Assembly (NCBI GenBank): GCA_910592005.1
Contig: CAJVPP010001159.1
Span: 1 to 22,252 of the forward strand
DNA length: 22,252 nt
Reading direction: 5' to 3'
From: Funneliformis mosseae
Taxonomy: Eukaryota > Glomeromycota > Glomeromycetes > Glomerales > Glomeraceae
Shown: positions 20,160 through 22,252 of the stretch, piece after piece
Layout of the letters: each line of letters starts with the position of its first letter
Position numbering within the stretch: the stretch's first letter is position 1
The notes under the pieces: generated by a model
Database searches by the model: none
What the model was told of the DNA's origin: nothing
Seen by the model: only the letters and a program-made list of their open reading frames with translations
Program-made: the position numbers and the translations under genes

Positions 20160-21150
20160 GCTACACAAATTTCTAATGAAATGCTAAAAAAGTTTGATGT
20201 TAAAATAAACAATTTTTTATATAATATTATTTATGCTTATTTAGTTAGTTCTATAATTTCTTTACAATAGAATTTAACTTATATATATCTAATACTAAAA
20301 CTAAAAATTAGAATTATTTCTAAACAATACCTATTCTATTACTCTATTAGAAATAGTAAGAAAAGCTTTTGTTAAATTAATTAACTTATGCCTTTAGAAT
20401 ATTTTTATTAAACATAATGTTATCAAGAACTTAAATTTTACTAACTTTCATATCAATCAACTTTAAACCCTTTATATATTGTCAATAATATTCTTAAATA
20501 TCATTATCTGAAAAAAAAAATTTAATGATACTTTATATAATTACCTATATCTTATTTTAGGATATGTTCAAAGCTTATGATAGAGTAAATATATACATAT
20601 TATAAAAAGCCATAATAAGATTACATATTTCTATAAATATTATTAGGCTTATCACTAACTTATTTTTGAACTTTTAAACAGAAAAACTCATTTTTACTAC
20701 ATATAGAAATATTAATCCTTATAGTGTAGTAGTTAGTATAGACTAAAAAGAGATTATTTTTTTACTCCTCTGGATTATATACTAAGATTCATTTTTAGTT
20801 AAAATCTAAAAGCTAAATTACAAATATAATATGACTATTAAATAGAAACCTGATCTAAAAAAAAAAAAATACAATCAAATTTTTATTAACATCTTAAACT
20901 CAGCCTATATAGATAATACAATTTGAATAATTAATAGTTTGATTAACATTATAATAATATTTGATATTGTCCAATCTTTCTTTGAATTCAACTTGATAAA
21001 AATTAATAATGATAAATTCTTTATTTTGATCTTTGAATCTATTACAGTTAATATTTTATTTTACAATTCATTTTTAAAGTTAGCAATAACTTTTGATACA
21101 AAGAAACCTACAGATTCTATTCATTATTTAAGTGTTTAGATTTCTACTTA
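20160..21150 (+). pseudogene. LINE 2 reverse transcriptase
   Basis: The text IDATQISNEMLKKFDVKINN is followed by ITLLEIVRKAFVKLINLCL (family R-P-I-T-L-L-E-T). DMFKAYDRVNIYIL at about 20561-20602 is the RT motif with first catalytic Asp. IIRLITNLFLNF, then SAYIDNTI at 20900-20923 follow; the latter is the Y-x-D-D box with the second Asp changed to Asn (AAT at 20915-20917). PTDSIHYLSV (about 21110-21139) is the block after the catalytic box. Several in-frame stops occur, including one where the family has Q in I-D-Q-G. Confidence 0.75.
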
Positions 21151-21179
21151 TTATAACAAATTTTTTGTAAAAAAATAAC

Positions 21180-22252
21180 TATCAGACGAGATTCAGGATT
21201 TCATCCTAAAACTCAAATATAAGTCTTTAATAAACAAACAACTATAATACATTTTTAACATAATTCTCATATTAAAACTAGAATATAAATTTCAATTAGT
21301 TGTGTTTTCTCCTAAAAAATGCAATGCACTATTTGTTAAAATCAGATAATTTATCAATCAATAATTAAGATTTTCTAAATTTATATTAAATTATATTATT
21401 ATTAATAAGCTTACAAATAGATTTAATGACTTCTCATTTAATATAATTCAATCAAAAATGCAATATTTCATTCTGATGATTAATGGAAATCCTAAACTAT
21501 TACTATTAACTTTAACAATTAAAATTAGATTAAAACAGCTCTAATAATTTTTTGATTATATGATAATTCTATTATATATTAACCTTTATAATTATAATAT
21601 GTTAAACTTAATAATTTTATAAGAATTTAATTATTATTTATCTTTAACAATTCTTATTATTTTTATGAAAGTCTTTAAAAGTTCTTATTTTCTCATTAAA
21701 GGTTATAAAACTTTACTTTAATCCATTCTTCCTAAACATAAAAATTGGATAACTTCTTACCAAAATAAACATATTCTTTTTTAGATTAATTGATTATTAA
21801 CAATAAATTTTTAATAAACTGTTATGATTTTAGATTAAAAAAGAATTTCTAGATAGACATTCTGTAGGTCTTATCTTCTTAAAGTAGTATTTGTTATTAC
21901 AATTCATAATCTTAGAAAATCCAATACATTTTAATAAACTGAAATATTAATATATTATTTTGAATTTTATTTCTGATCAATTTAAAATAGCCTCTCTTGC
22001 TCACTCAAAAAAAAAATAACTGGATTACCTTTTAGATACCTTTTGACTTTAACGAATATAATTTTTAAATCCTAGTCAAATTATTCTTAATAAGGCTATA
22101 AAAGCAAAAGAATTTTTAGATAAATGTATTTTCTAATATTATATTACTAATAATGCAATATACAATCCTCACTCATCATCAATAATAAACTTTTAGCATT
22201 TGTTAAGCTTATTCCTTTAATAATTATAATCACAAAAACTAAATGCTATTTT
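21180..22252 (+). pseudogene. LINE 2 post-RT region, continuing beyond the window
   Basis: Fragments LKYKSLINKQL, YIFNIILILKLEYKFQLVVF, SPKKCNALFVKIR and QSKMQYFILMINGNPKLL match the same post-RT block seen in LINE 1 at 14050-14520 (E-Y-x-x-Q-L, then a lysine-Cys pair). After about 21540 only faint coding text is left (IILNKAIKAKEFLDKC near 22073). No RNase H is readable before the window ends. Confidence 0.5.

Larger units (their letters stand above)
17820..22252 (+). mobile_element. LINE 2: strongly decayed LINE, 3' end outside the window
   Basis: Same domain family and same strand as LINE 1: endonuclease (about 18049-18540), linker (about 19009-19350), RT (about 20160-21150) and post-RT region (21180 to at least 21540). 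It is interrupted at 19365-20112 by two small DNA transposon relics. Base composition is even more AT-rich than LINE 1 and stops are denser, which suggests an older copy or stronger mutation pressure. The 5' boundary with LINE 1 near 17800 is approximate. Confidence 0.75.

Overview
The window looks like nuclear DNA from an arbuscular mycorrhizal fungus (Glomeromycotina, most like Rhizophagus). The reasons are the extreme AT richness, one intron-dense gene with GT..AG introns of about 60-110 bp and short exons, long stretches of decayed Ty3/gypsy, LINE, Tc1/mariner and hAT-like DNA, and a decayed protein family that I remember only from Rhizophagus. No bacterial signals (operons, Shine-Dalgarno sites) are visible. 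The species call is inference; no database was searched.

Layout. 1-1395 is the 3' end of a Ty3/gypsy retrotransposon: broken integrase C-terminus, a broken extra ORF between pol and the LTR, and a 513-bp LTR with TGTTAT..ATAACA tips, TATA box and poly(A) signal. 1550-3000 is AT-rich spacer with at most weak repeat traces. 3192-7873 is the one intact-looking cellular gene. I could thread it through 13 exons with every phase consistent, giving 1246 codons plus a stop. 7874-9180 is spacer. 9186-10086 is an ankyrin-repeat pseudogene, and about 10141-10990 a second pseudogene of a family of unknown function. 11000-11880 shows nothing I can assign. From about 11889 to the window end lie two decayed LINE-type retrotransposons in the same orientation. 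LINE 1 (about 11889-17800) has endonuclease, RT, RNase H and a C-terminal tail, and is split by an 838-bp hAT-like fold-back element (16221-17058). LINE 2 (about 17820-22252, running off the edge) has endonuclease and RT and is split by a 175-bp pogo-like MITE (19365-19539) that touches a Tc1/mariner deletion relic (19542-20112) at one shared TA.

The main find is the 13-exon gene. Its exons 8-12 resemble the C-terminal domain of little elongation complex subunit 2 (ICE2/NARG2, Pfam NARG2_C). The same polypeptide then carries one CCCH zinc finger, split by the last intron, and a basic nuclear signal. In animals ICE2 works with a separate CCCH protein, ZC3H8, in the little elongation complex at RNA polymerase II snRNA genes, so this may be a fused form of two partners. 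The long disordered N-terminal half has three SUMO-interaction-like motifs. The family assignment is from memory of sequence patterns and needs an HMM search.

The second theme is how the transposons decayed. In both LINEs many in-frame stops fall where Trp or Gln is expected, and the catalytic residues that changed are nearly all explained by C-to-T or G-to-A transitions. This fits methylcytosine deamination or a RIP-like process.
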